Of a DNA stretch of 64,000 nt, positions 1 to 8,048 are shown one piece after another; the first letter of the stretch is position 1; each line of letters opens with the position of its first letter. The DNA lies in assembly GCF_030209175.1 (NCBI RefSeq), contig NZ_JARVSM010000001.1:1488001-1552000 (forward strand), read 5' to 3'. The position numbers were made by a program, and so were the translations under genes. This stretch comes from Pseudomonas sp. efr-133-TYG-5 (GTDB taxonomy: Bacteria; Pseudomonadota; Gammaproteobacteria; Pseudomonadales; Pseudomonadaceae). Below the pieces are notes generated by a model. That model saw only the letters and a list, made by a program, of their open reading frames with translations. It was not told the DNA's origin and ran no database searches.

Positions 1-364
1 GGCCGGACACCCGGACGACAATGTGCCCGCGCCGTTGCAGGTGATTTTCCGGCCGAGCGTGCAGCCGTACCTGATTTCGCTGTTCCGCGAAGATCCGGCA
101 GCGGCCTTCGCCCGCCTGAAAATGCCGGCGCTGATCGTGCAGGGCAGCAATGACATGCAGGTGCAGGTCGATGACGCGCGGCGGCTCAACCTGGCAAAAC
201 CGGACGCCAGCCTGGCACTGATCGACGGCATGAATCATGTGCTGCGCATCGTTCCCAACGATGTCAAACGCCAACTGGCGTCCTACAAGGACCCGAATTT
301 GCCGCTGGCAGCGGAACTGGGCACGCGTATCCTCGAATTTATCGACGGACTTCGCCCCCGTTAA
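1..364 (+). CDS. alpha/beta hydrolase, C-terminal part (gene begins upstream of the window)
   Basis: The reading frame is open from the window edge (base 2) and ends at 364, so only about the last 120 residues are seen. They carry the end of an alpha/beta hydrolase fold: 'LIVQGSNDMQV' after a strand, where the Asp fits the catalytic acid, and 'GMNHVLR', where the His fits the catalytic histidine. The nucleophile elbow must lie upstream of the window. The substrate cannot be inferred. Confidence 0.8.
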   Translation, partial: AGHPDDNVPAPLQVIFRPSVQPYLISLFREDPAAAFARLKMPALIVQGSNDMQVQVDDARRLNLAKPDASLALIDGMNHVLRIVPNDVKRQLASYKDPNLPLAAELGTRILEFIDGLRPR

Positions 365-410
365 GCACTCTTTACCCTCCAGTCCTGCAAAAAACGGCCG
401 ATAAGCCTTT

Positions 411-434
411 GTCGCCAGCGTACCGGCTGGCGAC
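411..434. other. stem-loop between two genes
   Basis: A perfect 8-bp inverted repeat (GTCGCCAG / CTGGCGAC, 8-base loop) lies between the hydrolase and the next gene. No T-run follows on either strand. It could be a weak terminator or a transcript-stabilising hairpin. Confidence 0.4.
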
Positions 435-463
435 AAGCAGGGCTTGGACAGGATCTCGCCGTT

Positions 464-1255
464 ATGACTGATACCCAGACTTCACCCGACACCACCGCTG
501 AAAAAGACGCACCGCCAGCGGTCGAGCTGCCTTGGGCGGATGTTCACGTCGAGCACCACAAGATGCTCCGCCTGGCACCGTTGCAGACCGACCGGCACAC
601 CGGCGGACGGCCGCTGCGCTTTGTCGAATTCGGTTATGCCGAACGCCACGGCAAGGAGCACAGCCTGATGCGCATGGCCATCAAGCTGCCCGGCCAGCGC
701 GTGCGCAAGGAGCAGAATCACCTCGACGTGTGGGTCGATCATGGCACCCGACGCGTGCGTTTCGGCCCGGACAGCGGCTTGCAGATCGAACCGCTGAATC
801 GCGGCATCGGCCGCTTCATGGCGGCCCAGGGCATCGCCTGGGCGAAAAAACGCTGGCCCGCCTACACCGTCGACGGCATGGACCTGAACAACAAGGACGC
901 GCTGAACGAGGACACGCGCCTGCGCCGCGACCACTTTTTGCGCGTGCACGGTTTCGACGTGGTGTACGCCGATGCCCAGCATTTGAAGGGCAGCGTCAAG
1001 GACGTGATGGTCGGCGACCTGCTCGCGGACTGGAACAGCGAAAAGCTGCAGATCGTCGAAATCCTTGAAGCCGCGCAGATGCTCCAGCAGGCCGAACAGA
1101 ATCTGGCCGAGCAGGAAGTGAAGCTGAAGAAACAGGAAGAAAAGGTCAGCAAGTTCAAGCGCGAAGACGCCGGACTGCGCTTTACCATTACTTGCCTGGT
1201 GGCGTTTGCGGTGTTCCAGGCCGGTTTGCTGATCTGGATTGCCACGCACCGCTGA
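464..1255 (+). CDS. membrane-anchored coiled-coil protein of unknown function
   Basis: This 263-aa protein has a charged N-terminal body and no family I recognise. Residues about 200-230 form a Gln/Glu/Lys-rich helix typical of a coiled coil. One hydrophobic segment close to the C terminus (about 240-258) is the only membrane span, so the protein is probably tail-anchored with its body in the cytoplasm. It has normal high-GC codon use and stands as a single gene, convergent with prmB. Confidence 0.75.
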   Translation: MTDTQTSPDTTAEKDAPPAVELPWADVHVEHHKMLRLAPLQTDRHTGGRPLRFVEFGYAERHGKEHSLMRMAIKLPGQRVRKEQNHLDVWVDHGTRRVRFGPDSGLQIEPLNRGIGRFMAAQGIAWAKKRWPAYTVDGMDLNNKDALNEDTRLRRDHFLRVHGFDVVYADAQHLKGSVKDVMVGDLLADWNSEKLQIVEILEAAQMLQQAEQNLAEQEVKLKKQEEKVSKFKREDAGLRFTITCLVAFAVFQAGLLIWIATHR

Positions 1256-1278
1256 TGGGTTGAGACCGCAGCGCGGCC

Positions 1279-1350
1279 ATTCGCTAGCACGCTCGCTCCC
1301 ACAGGTCTGGTGTACGACACAAATCCTGTGGGAGCGAGCCTGCTCGCGAA
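1279..1350. repeat. REPIN (paired REP palindromes, type A)
   Basis: Two inverted copies of a Pseudomonas REP sequence (core GCTCGCTCCCACAGG / CCTGTGGGAGCGAGC, arms ending TTCGC / GCGAA) are separated by a short spacer. The element lies in the convergent gap between the coiled-coil gene and prmB. Type A copies recur at 56908, 60421 and 62537. Confidence 0.85.
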
Positions 1351-1361
1351 GCTTCCAGGTT

Positions 1362-2270
1362 TTAAACGCGGGAAGCGAACAAGGCCTGATGAGCGCGGCA
1401 CTGTTCCGCCGTCAGCATGAACACGCCATGCCCGCCGCGCTCGAACTCGAGCCAGGCGAAATCCACTTCCGGGTACAACGCCTCGACGTGCACCTGGCTG
1501 TTGCCCACTTCGACAATCAGCAAGCCTTTCTCGGTGAGGTGATCCGCCGCTTCGGCGAGCATCCGCCGCACCAGGTTCAGGCCATCGTCACCGCAGGCCA
1601 GGCCCAGCTCCGGCTCGTGCTGGTATTCGTCCGGCATGTCGGCGAAATCTTCCGCATCGACGTAGGGCGGATTCGACACGATCAGGTCGAAACGTTGCCC
1701 CGGCAGGCCATCGAAACCATCGCCCTGTACGGTGTACACACGCTCGTCGACGCCGTGGCGTTCGATGTTCTGGTTGGCCACTTCCAGCGCTTCGAACGAC
1801 AGGTCGGCCAGCACCACTTCGGCGTTCTGGAACTCGTAGGCGCAGGCGATGCCGATGCAGCCGGAGCCGGTGCACAGGTCGAGAATCCGCGCCGGGTCAT
1901 TGCCCAGCCACGGCGCGAAGCGGTTTTCGATCAACTCGCCAATCGGTGAGCGCGGGATCAGCACGCGCTCGTCGACGATGAACGACATGCCGCAGAACCA
2001 GGCCTCGCCGAGCAGGTAAGCGGTAGGGATGCGCTCGTCGATACGGCGTTTGAGCAGGCGTTGCAGGTTGACCAGTTCGTCGTCTTCGAGGGCACAGTCG
2101 AGGTAGCTGTCGGCAATTTCCCATGGCAGGTGCAGCGCCCCCAGCACCAGTTGCCGGGCTTCATCCCAGGCATTGTCGGTGCCATGGCCGAAAAACAGAT
2201 CCTCCCCATGGAAGCGGCTGACGGCCCAACGGATATGGTCACGCAGGGTACGAAGTCGGGAAGTGATCAC
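1362..2270 (-). CDS. prmB: ribosomal protein L3 N5-glutamine methyltransferase PrmB
   Basis: This 302-aa SAM-dependent methyltransferase matches the PrmB/HemK family in length. The SAM loop [12 protein letters not shown] is at residues 131-142 and the catalytic NPPY motif at 200-203, which binds the target glutamine amide. The N-terminal helical domain (1-90) is the L3-recognition part typical of PrmB rather than PrmC. The enzyme modifies a Gln of ribosomal protein L3 during large-subunit assembly. It is transcribed alone, and a REPIN lies just past its stop. Confidence 0.93.
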   Translation of the reverse strand: MITSRLRTLRDHIRWAVSRFHGEDLFFGHGTDNAWDEARQLVLGALHLPWEIADSYLDCALEDDELVNLQRLLKRRIDERIPTAYLLGEAWFCGMSFIVDERVLIPRSPIGELIENRFAPWLGNDPARILDLCTGSGCIGIACAYEFQNAEVVLADLSFEALEVANQNIERHGVDERVYTVQGDGFDGLPGQRFDLIVSNPPYVDAEDFADMPDEYQHEPELGLACGDDGLNLVRRMLAEAADHLTEKGLLIVEVGNSQVHVEALYPEVDFAWLEFERGGHGVFMLTAEQCRAHQALFASRV

Positions 2271-2509
2271 GGCGCAGAACTCCAGAAAAAACGACTGGCG
2301 ATTCTAGCAGTCAAAACGCGCCACGACGACGCAGGAAAAATACCGGGTTGCTGGTAGTACTTTTCCGTTTTTCTGCTCAGGTATTGAACAGAACGTGTAA
2401 CTTGACAACGCTGCAGGCCAGTAACGACGGTGCCTACGATGGTAGCGATTCACAGAAACGCTCAGCCAGAGGACAATGGCGCAAAAGCCCCACCCCAAGG
2501 AGCCCCAGA

Positions 2510-3100
2510 ATGTCCGTTCCAAAAACGATGTTTCAACTCAGCGGTCGCGGTTACGCAGCGGCCACGTTGAGCCATGCCACCGTGGTCATCATCGATGCCC
2601 AGAAAGAGTACCTCAGCGGCCCGCTGGCCCTGAGCGGCATGGACGCGGCTGTCGCGAACATCAAGCAACTGGTGTCTGCTGCGCGCGCGGCCGGTCGGCC
2701 CATCGTGCACGTACGCCACCTCGGCACCGTCGGCGGTCTGTTCGATCCGCAGGGCGAGCGCGGCGAGTTCATCCCGGGCCTGGAGCCCGCGGCCGATGAA
2801 ACCATCATCGGCAAACTGCTGCCGAGCGCGTTCCACGGCACCGAGCTGTACGATCGCCTGCAAGTGCTAGGCTCGCTGGACCTGATCGTCTGCGGCTTCA
2901 TGAGCCATTCCAGCGTCAGCACCACCGTGCGCGCGGCGAAGAACCTGGGCTTCCGCTGCACCCTGGTCGAGGACGCCTGCGCGACCCGCGACCTGCCGTT
3001 CAAGGGCCGCGTGCTCAGCGCCGCACAGGTGCAGGAGGCCGAAATGGCGATCATGGCCGACAACTTCGCCACGCTCGCCTTGACCCAGGACCTGATCTGA
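2510..3100 (+). CDS. isochorismatase-family (cysteine hydrolase-like) protein with Ser at the nucleophile position
   Basis: The start is ATG 2510, preceded by AAGGAG, giving 196 aa. An upstream extension of the frame is not protein-like. The fold matches the isochorismatase/nicotinamidase family: Asp29 in 'VVIIDAQKEY' and Lys102 in 'IIGKLLPSAF' fit the catalytic Asp and Lys. The position that normally holds the catalytic Cys (G-x-x-[ST]-x-x-C-V) reads GFMSHSSV here, so Ser135 replaces it. The protein may be an isochorismatase-type enzyme that does not need Cys, or may have lost amidase activity. The substrate is unknown. Confidence 0.8.
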   Translation: MSVPKTMFQLSGRGYAAATLSHATVVIIDAQKEYLSGPLALSGMDAAVANIKQLVSAARAAGRPIVHVRHLGTVGGLFDPQGERGEFIPGLEPAADETIIGKLLPSAFHGTELYDRLQVLGSLDLIVCGFMSHSSVSTTVRAAKNLGFRCTLVEDACATRDLPFKGRVLSAAQVQEAEMAIMADNFATLALTQDLI

Positions 3101-3244
3101 CCGATCGACCTGATCGCGCCTTGATGGGCGGCCCATGCCGCCGCTCATCCGCTAAAGCCTCGCATTTGCTGCAATTACCCTAGCCTCAGGAACAACCCGG
3201 TCAACTCCCGGTCGAAGGGCCGATACCCATTGAGGAAGGTCGGA

Positions 3245-3565
3245 ATGAAGTTATCCGATGGATTTGACGCACGCCGCTTGCGGCCCAAAGGCCAAAGCAA
3301 CTGGCGATTTCGATTCGGCGCGGCGATCGCGGCCATCCTGGCGACGTTCGGCGTGCTGCTGGCGATGGCCGGTGCCGCCAGCCTGCTGGGGCGCCCGCCG
3401 GCGCTCGGGGATCTGAACGCCACCCCGCTCGGCTCGGCGATCATTCTCGCGGTCGGCTTGCTGTTCCTGTATTTCGGCGTGGCCCTGTGGCGGCGTTGCC
3501 GGCGCCGCGCGCGGCAATCGCGGGAACTGAACATGTCGCCGCACCTGATGAAAAAACACGACTGA
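3245..3565 (+). CDS. small two-span membrane protein
   Basis: ATG 3245 with GAGGAAGG upstream gives 106 aa; a TTG five codons earlier is less likely. Two hydrophobic spans are visible (about residues 25-45 and 62-80), followed by a strongly basic stretch (RRCRRRAR) that should stay cytoplasmic. I recognise no family. A terminator follows directly at 3572. Confidence 0.7.
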   Translation: MKLSDGFDARRLRPKGQSNWRFRFGAAIAAILATFGVLLAMAGAASLLGRPPALGDLNATPLGSAIILAVGLLFLYFGVALWRRCRRRARQSRELNMSPHLMKKHD

Positions 3566-3571
3566 CGCGAT

Positions 3572-3601
3572 GGCCTGGCTTTTTGCCGGGCCGTTTTGTT
3601 T
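3572..3601 (+). terminator. rho-independent terminator after the small membrane protein
   Basis: GGCCTGGC and GCCGGGCC form an 8-bp stem with one wobble pair, followed by GTTTTGTTT. Confidence 0.75.
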
Positions 3602-3639
3602 CGACTTGGGTAAACTGGCCGCCCTTCGCGGAGGCTGAC

Positions 3640-4197
3640 ATGCAAGACGACGATTTTTCCCTGTTCAAAAGTGCGATCCAAGGCGTCAGGCCGATCAAGC
3701 ATGATCGCGCCGACACCGGCAAACCCAAGGCTGACCGCGCCCAGATCGCCAAGCTGCGCCAGTCCGCCACGGTGCGCACTGACGCCACTACCGTGGATGG
3801 CCTGTCCGATCAGTTCGTGATCGATGTCGGTCCGGAAGACGAGTTGATGTGGGCCCGCGACGGCGTGCAGGAAAGCCAGATGCGCAAGCTCAAGGTCGGC
3901 CAGATCCCGTTTGAAGGCAGCCTCGACCTGCACGGCATGAACGTGGAAAAGGCCCGGGAAACCCTCTGGGCCTTTCTGGCCGAGGCGACAAAATTCGAAA
4001 TCCGCTGCGTGCGCGTCACCCACGGCAAGGCCGTGCGCCTGGACGGCAAGCGGCCGATGATCAAAAGCCACGTCAACACCTGGCTGCGCCAGCATCCGCA
4101 AGTGCTCGGCTTCACCTCGTGCCAGGCCAGACACGGCGGCGCCGGCGCGGTGTATGTGATGCTCAGACGCACCATGATGGAAGGCCGCGACGAATAA
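3640..4197 (+). CDS. Smr (MutS2 C-terminal) domain protein, YdaL-like
   Basis: ATG 3640 follows GCGGAGG and gives 185 aa; the frame continues upstream but that part looks non-coding. The C-terminal half is an Smr domain: LDLHGM at residues 95-100, then 'VRVTHGKA' and a closing 'GGAGAVYVMLRR' strand. Stand-alone Smr proteins of this length act on nucleic acids, and several are RNA or DNA endonucleases, but the target here is unknown. It lies just upstream of folE in the ancestral order, which the prophage now interrupts. Confidence 0.88.
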   Translation: MQDDDFSLFKSAIQGVRPIKHDRADTGKPKADRAQIAKLRQSATVRTDATTVDGLSDQFVIDVGPEDELMWARDGVQESQMRKLKVGQIPFEGSLDLHGMNVEKARETLWAFLAEATKFEIRCVRVTHGKAVRLDGKRPMIKSHVNTWLRQHPQVLGFTSCQARHGGAGAVYVMLRRTMMEGRDE

Positions 4198-4274
4198 AGC
4201 CGTCACACCGAACTTGCAGGGTTGTGTCCGCCACCGTACCCTTGCCCTTTGCGAAAATCCCCACAGGTAGTTTC

Positions 4275-4322
4275 ATGTCCCTGGAACAGAATTACACCGC
4301 TATGATAAGCGGCGTCTGCTAG
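4275..4322 (+). pseudogene. folE: 5' remnant of folE left of the prophage
   Basis: The ATG at 4275 opens MSLEQNYTAMISGVC and stops at 4322. The first nine residues match the conserved start of FolE, whose intact frame at 46397 reads ...[14 protein letters not shown]. After the ninth codon the sequence becomes phage DNA. This is therefore the native folE start, cut off by integration, and the DNA at about 4200-4275 probably holds the original folE promoter. Confidence 0.85.
4281..4303 (+). other. prophage left attachment site (attL core)
   Basis: CTGGAACAGAAT followed by TACACCGCTAT is repeated at 46418-46440 with two mismatches. The repeat bounds a 42.1-kb stretch that has the integrase at its right end, so this is the left core of the prophage. 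Confidence 0.85.
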
Positions 4323-4394
4323 GTATTCAGGGTCAATAAAATGGGGGATTGGGCACATAGGGCAACACGGCTTTCCGCGTGAAAACCTATCCAC

Positions 4395-4414
4395 TGGTAC
4401 AAAAAATGGTACAG
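4395..4414 (+). other. candidate integrase arm-type site (left)
   Basis: Two TGGTACA copies lie in tandem, separated by AAAAA. A near-identical pair lies at 46350-46368 beside the right core. The placement on both arms suggests integrase arm binding sites. Confidence 0.45.
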
Positions 4415-4563
4415 GTTTCGACCTCTCTTAAAAGAAAGGTTGGCTGTTCTAATCTATGATCGTTTGAGAGTCATAGAATACTGTGCCTCTGACGTATTAG
4501 CATGTGTGCTCAGGGCGTTCTTAGGGATAAATTCTTCACACTTTGGACATTGGCGACTTCTAA

Positions 4564-5589
4564 ATGGCTTTATATTTGACAGCGCTCGACCTTTTTTCAG
4601 GTTGTGGAGGGCTGACGCAGGGACTGAAGGATGCTGGCTACAAAGTCTTGGGAGCCGTAGAAATCGACGGTAAGGCTCGCCATACGTATTCGATAAATCA
4701 CCAAGACGTTCCTTTCGTTGGCTCAGATATAAGCAAGCTTTCTGCGGGTGAGTTAATGGATAACCTCGGTATCAAACCTGGGGAATTAGACTTACTTGCA
4801 GGATGTCCGCCATGCCAAGGATTCTCTACGTTGCGCTCGAGAAACGGCCGCGCACCAGTTGCTGATAAGCGTAACAACCTTATCGACGATTTCGCCCGAC
4901 TGGCTCTTTCAACGCTTCCCAAAATGGTAATGATGGAGAACGTCCCATCACTTGCGAAGTTTGAAAAGTTTTTACAATTCGTAAAAGAGCTCGAAGATCA
5001 TGGCTATATTGTGGACTACAAGATCTTAGACGTTTCTAATTTCGGTGTTGCACAACGACGCAAGAGATTGATTTTATCTGCTAGCAGAATTGGTTTGCCA
5101 GCGTTAGCAACGGAGTCGGATAAAAGAATCACCGTCAGGGAGGTTATTGAAAATCTGCCCAAAGCAGGCGACAGCGGAGACTCTGTCCATGATTACTCCT
5201 CACCAAGAAGAAGTGAAAGAATTCATGCGCTGATTGCGGCGATCCCCAAGGATGGCGGCAGCAGACATAGTCTACCGCCGGAGATGCGCCTTAAATGCCA
5301 CTCTAACACCACTGGCTATAACGATGTGTATGGACGCATGCGATGGGATGATATTTCGCCGACCATTACAAGCGGATGCATTAACCCCTCTAAAGGTCGC
5401 TTTTTACATCCCGAGGAGAATCGACCTATCACACTGAGGGAGGCCGCATTGCTACAGGGCTTTCCGCACGATTATAAATTTGATATATCTCATGGAAAGG
5501 AATCTATTGGATTGATGATTGGTAATGCTCTTCCTCCACCTTTCATCGCCGCTCACGGTAAAGCAATGGCAAAGGCGCTAGGTCAATGA
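4564..5589 (+). CDS. DNA (cytosine-5-)-methyltransferase
   Basis: This 341-aa enzyme has the ordered m5C methyltransferase motifs: DLFSGCGGL (9-17, SAM binding), GCPPCQGFS (80-88, with catalytic Cys84), ENVP (125-128), QRRKRL (164-169) and a C-terminal GNALPPPF. The target-recognition region is short and its site cannot be read from sequence. It has lower GC than the surrounding phage genes. Its stop overlaps the start of the downstream ATPase/TOPRIM gene (ATGA), so the two are translationally coupled and probably work together. It may protect the prophage's own DNA against the partner, or it may be an orphan moron methylase. Confidence 0.93.
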   Translation: MALYLTALDLFSGCGGLTQGLKDAGYKVLGAVEIDGKARHTYSINHQDVPFVGSDISKLSAGELMDNLGIKPGELDLLAGCPPCQGFSTLRSRNGRAPVADKRNNLIDDFARLALSTLPKMVMMENVPSLAKFEKFLQFVKELEDHGYIVDYKILDVSNFGVAQRRKRLILSASRIGLPALATESDKRITVREVIENLPKAGDSGDSVHDYSSPRRSERIHALIAAIPKDGGSRHSLPPEMRLKCHSNTTGYNDVYGRMRWDDISPTITSGCINPSKGRFLHPEENRPITLREAALLQGFPHDYKFDISHGKESIGLMIGNALPPPFIAAHGKAMAKALGQ

Positions 5590-7343
5590 GCAACTTGCAA
5601 ACATTAATCAATCAAATTAGAGACAATTTCCAAAACAAAAAATTTGATAGATTCATACATGAAATCAATTTTCCGAAATTTAAAAATTTCGCTCCCGATT
5701 CGAAAATTGCCTTTGACTTTCCAGTAACCGTTGTCATTGGTCCTAACGGGGGAGGCAAAAGCTCAATACTTCAAGCGGCATGGGGCATGCCAGTAAAATA
5801 TAGCACCTCACGCTTCTGGTTTTCGACACCTGTTGACCCCATCGACTTTGGTGCCGGCAGACAAAATCGATATTGGTACTCTCACTATATAAAATCAATA
5901 GACTTAATTGTTCAATGCCGAAAGATGTCTGGTAGAAAGAGACATGGATACTGGGAGCCAACTCGACCTGCGCAGAAAGAACGCATGAGCAAAATGCCGC
6001 AGAAAACCCGCTTAAATCAAGAATATATGAGTGACACCGGCGACAGATGGAATCAAGTAGACCGCACCCCTCATTACATCAACTCAAAAAACGATTCAAG
6101 TGCATTCGAAAGATATTTCTACTCAATTGAAAATTCCACTCTAGAAAAAAGACAAGACAACTTTGTCAAATACTCTCGACAACTAAAAATTGCGATTGAT
6201 CAGCAACGCCAAAAACTAAGTTATTACCGAGTTGAAAGAATTAAAGAAAACTTCGAAATCAATGAAGACAACTTAAAAACAATAAATAAAATCTTGCAGA
6301 AAAATTATATATCTGCACGATACATCAATCACTCTCTATATGATCGAAATTTTTCGGGCAGTGTGATATTCGAGACCGAGCAACGAAGCTACTCTGAGTG
6401 CTTCGCGGGAAGTGGCGAGCTTGCTGTTGTCAACTATATACTTTCCCTCAACAAAGTTAAAAAATATGACTTAGTTTTACTAGACGAGCCTGAGACATCA
6501 CTCCATCCGGGTGCTCAAGCTAGACTACTCGAGTACATTTTGGGGGTAGTGAAAGAAAAATTTCTACAAGTTATTATTTCTTCGCACTCTCCGACGTTTG
6601 TAGATCTTTTACCTGTTGAGGCCCTAGTAGTTCTTGATGAGAGCCAGCATGGCATTACTATTCGGAGCAAACCTACCAAAGCTTCAGCATTTCATAGACT
6701 CGGACATATAGAAAAAGACAAAATCACAATAGTTACAGAGGACATCCTCCTTGAAGAATTAGTAAAAAAAGCTCTCAAATACATACCAAAAGAACTATCA
6801 AGAAAGATAGTAGTGACTGGGGCCGAGGTTGGCGCATCTGAGATGTTATCAAACCAAGCGCGCGCCTATGCTCAGACTGATGCGAATGTTTTGATGGTGC
6901 TTGATGGTGATCAACTGGATATTAAAACAATTATAGATCTTGATCCGAGCTCACTATCAGAAAAATCAACTAAAGAACACATCGAATATTTAAAAGGCAA
7001 CGATGTATCCATTGTTGGAACAAGACAAGATTTAGCCGCGTGGATAAATTGGTGCAAAAAACACGTAGCCTTTATCAACGAAGTCTGCCCAGAAGAGATT
7101 TTCCTGCAGTTATTGAACCCAAATCATAAGTTGCTTCGCAACCCGAATGCAACCAACGCTAAATATAAGGATGCGGTACGGGACGAATTATACAAAATTG
7201 GATCTGACAGAACCAGCCAAGCTCAGGCGATTTTGTTTAGCTTTCTTCTGGGCAAAGAAAATAAAGGATCGCATGTAGATTTGAAGGTGCAGACTTTAGC
7301 CGCAGAATTGCAGGAAAAAGTAACCATGCTCGAAAAAGATTAA
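5586..7343 (+). CDS. OLD-like AAA ATPase with C-terminal TOPRIM nuclease motif (candidate defence effector)
   Basis: This 585-aa protein has Walker A GPNGGGKSS (52-60), an ABC-type signature 'FAGSGELAVV' (about 272-281), Walker B 'LVLLDEPETSLHPG' (about 296-309) and a following 'ISSHSP' switch. A TOPRIM-like segment begins at 'TIVTEDILLEEL' (about 380) and has the acidic 'VLDGDQ' near 440. That order is known from OLD-family nucleases such as GajA, and from ATPase-TOPRIM pairs such as PARIS AriA/AriB, which can be fused. No GajB-like helicase follows. The codons are AT-rich, unlike the phage genes, which points to separate acquisition. The ATGA overlap with the methyltransferase makes a two-gene unit. 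Confidence 0.85.
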   Translation: MSNLQTLINQIRDNFQNKKFDRFIHEINFPKFKNFAPDSKIAFDFPVTVVIGPNGGGKSSILQAAWGMPVKYSTSRFWFSTPVDPIDFGAGRQNRYWYSHYIKSIDLIVQCRKMSGRKRHGYWEPTRPAQKERMSKMPQKTRLNQEYMSDTGDRWNQVDRTPHYINSKNDSSAFERYFYSIENSTLEKRQDNFVKYSRQLKIAIDQQRQKLSYYRVERIKENFEINEDNLKTINKILQKNYISARYINHSLYDRNFSGSVIFETEQRSYSECFAGSGELAVVNYILSLNKVKKYDLVLLDEPETSLHPGAQARLLEYILGVVKEKFLQVIISSHSPTFVDLLPVEALVVLDESQHGITIRSKPTKASAFHRLGHIEKDKITIVTEDILLEELVKKALKYIPKELSRKIVVTGAEVGASEMLSNQARAYAQTDANVLMVLDGDQLDIKTIIDLDPSSLSEKSTKEHIEYLKGNDVSIVGTRQDLAAWINWCKKHVAFINEVCPEEIFLQLLNPNHKLLRNPNATNAKYKDAVRDELYKIGSDRTSQAQAILFSFLLGKENKGSHVDLKVQTLAAELQEKVTMLEKD

Positions 7344-8048
7344 CCTATTATTACTTTTTGCTGGGCATCATCTACTTGCTGAGCTAAGCGAACACGTCCT
7401 TTCCCTGGTTGCACTGGAGTATTATTTGCCTAAATACCCGCACGAGCCACGGTACTATTTTAAACCGTATGCATATAGCCCACATTAGCACTGAGGGCAT
7501 TATTTTGCATACGGGCCGGCAAATTTTACCTACATGACACTGGGCGCTCCGCGACTCTCAGAGCACTCGCGCCTTACTGGCCAATCTCACTTCTAATCCT
7601 ATTGCAGAGCCGACGCTCTGGAGTTAGGATCAATTCAATTCCAAGGTGCAAGCCCGCTGCCCTCACAAGGGCGTTTCTGGGCAGATCTTCATCCTCCCTA
7701 GATCGATCTCAGGGTGCTTTGAATCAACCGGGAACTCAACTTCATAAACTGATTTGAGTACCGAATAATGTTAAAGCACCTTGCTGCTTGTTTAAAAATT
7801 GTTGCTACATCGCCGCAGCTTCGACTGCTCTTATTCCCCATATCGTTTTCCATTCCAATCTTATCCCTTGCCTTACTGATGTGGGTGTGTCGCGTCATAT
7901 AATCACGAACAAAGAGCTGCTTTTCACCCATCGCCGAGAGCCTTGGGTAAAGCAGCGACTGGATTATTAATTGAGAGAAATGGATTCGAACCCGACGACT
8001 TCGCCCTCAAGGCCACAACGGGCAATCATGTGACACGTTACTTTTTCC
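7344..8048. other. 705-bp gap with no supported gene
   Basis: Open frames here are short, lack good ribosome binding sites and have no recognisable motif. The GC content is mixed. The strand opposite 7985-7996 contains a T-loop-like GGTTCGAATCC, but no stem or acceptor can be built around it. The stretch looks like junk or decayed cargo between two accessory units. Confidence 0.5.

Noticed and set aside
482..1249. Long minus-strand open frame opposite the coiled-coil gene
   Set aside because: It is a high-GC shadow of the plus-strand gene, without a ribosome binding site or motif.
3175..4206. 343-codon minus-strand frame opposite the small membrane and Smr genes
   Set aside because: It spans two well-supported plus-strand genes and the terminator, and shows no domain.
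7698..7931. 77-aa minus-strand frame in the gap after the OLD-like gene
   Set aside because: No ribosome binding site, no recognisable motif and mixed composition.
7972..8010. tRNA-like T-loop sequence (GGTTCGAATCC on the minus strand)
   Set aside because: The bases on each side do not pair into a T-stem and no acceptor, anticodon or D arm can be built.
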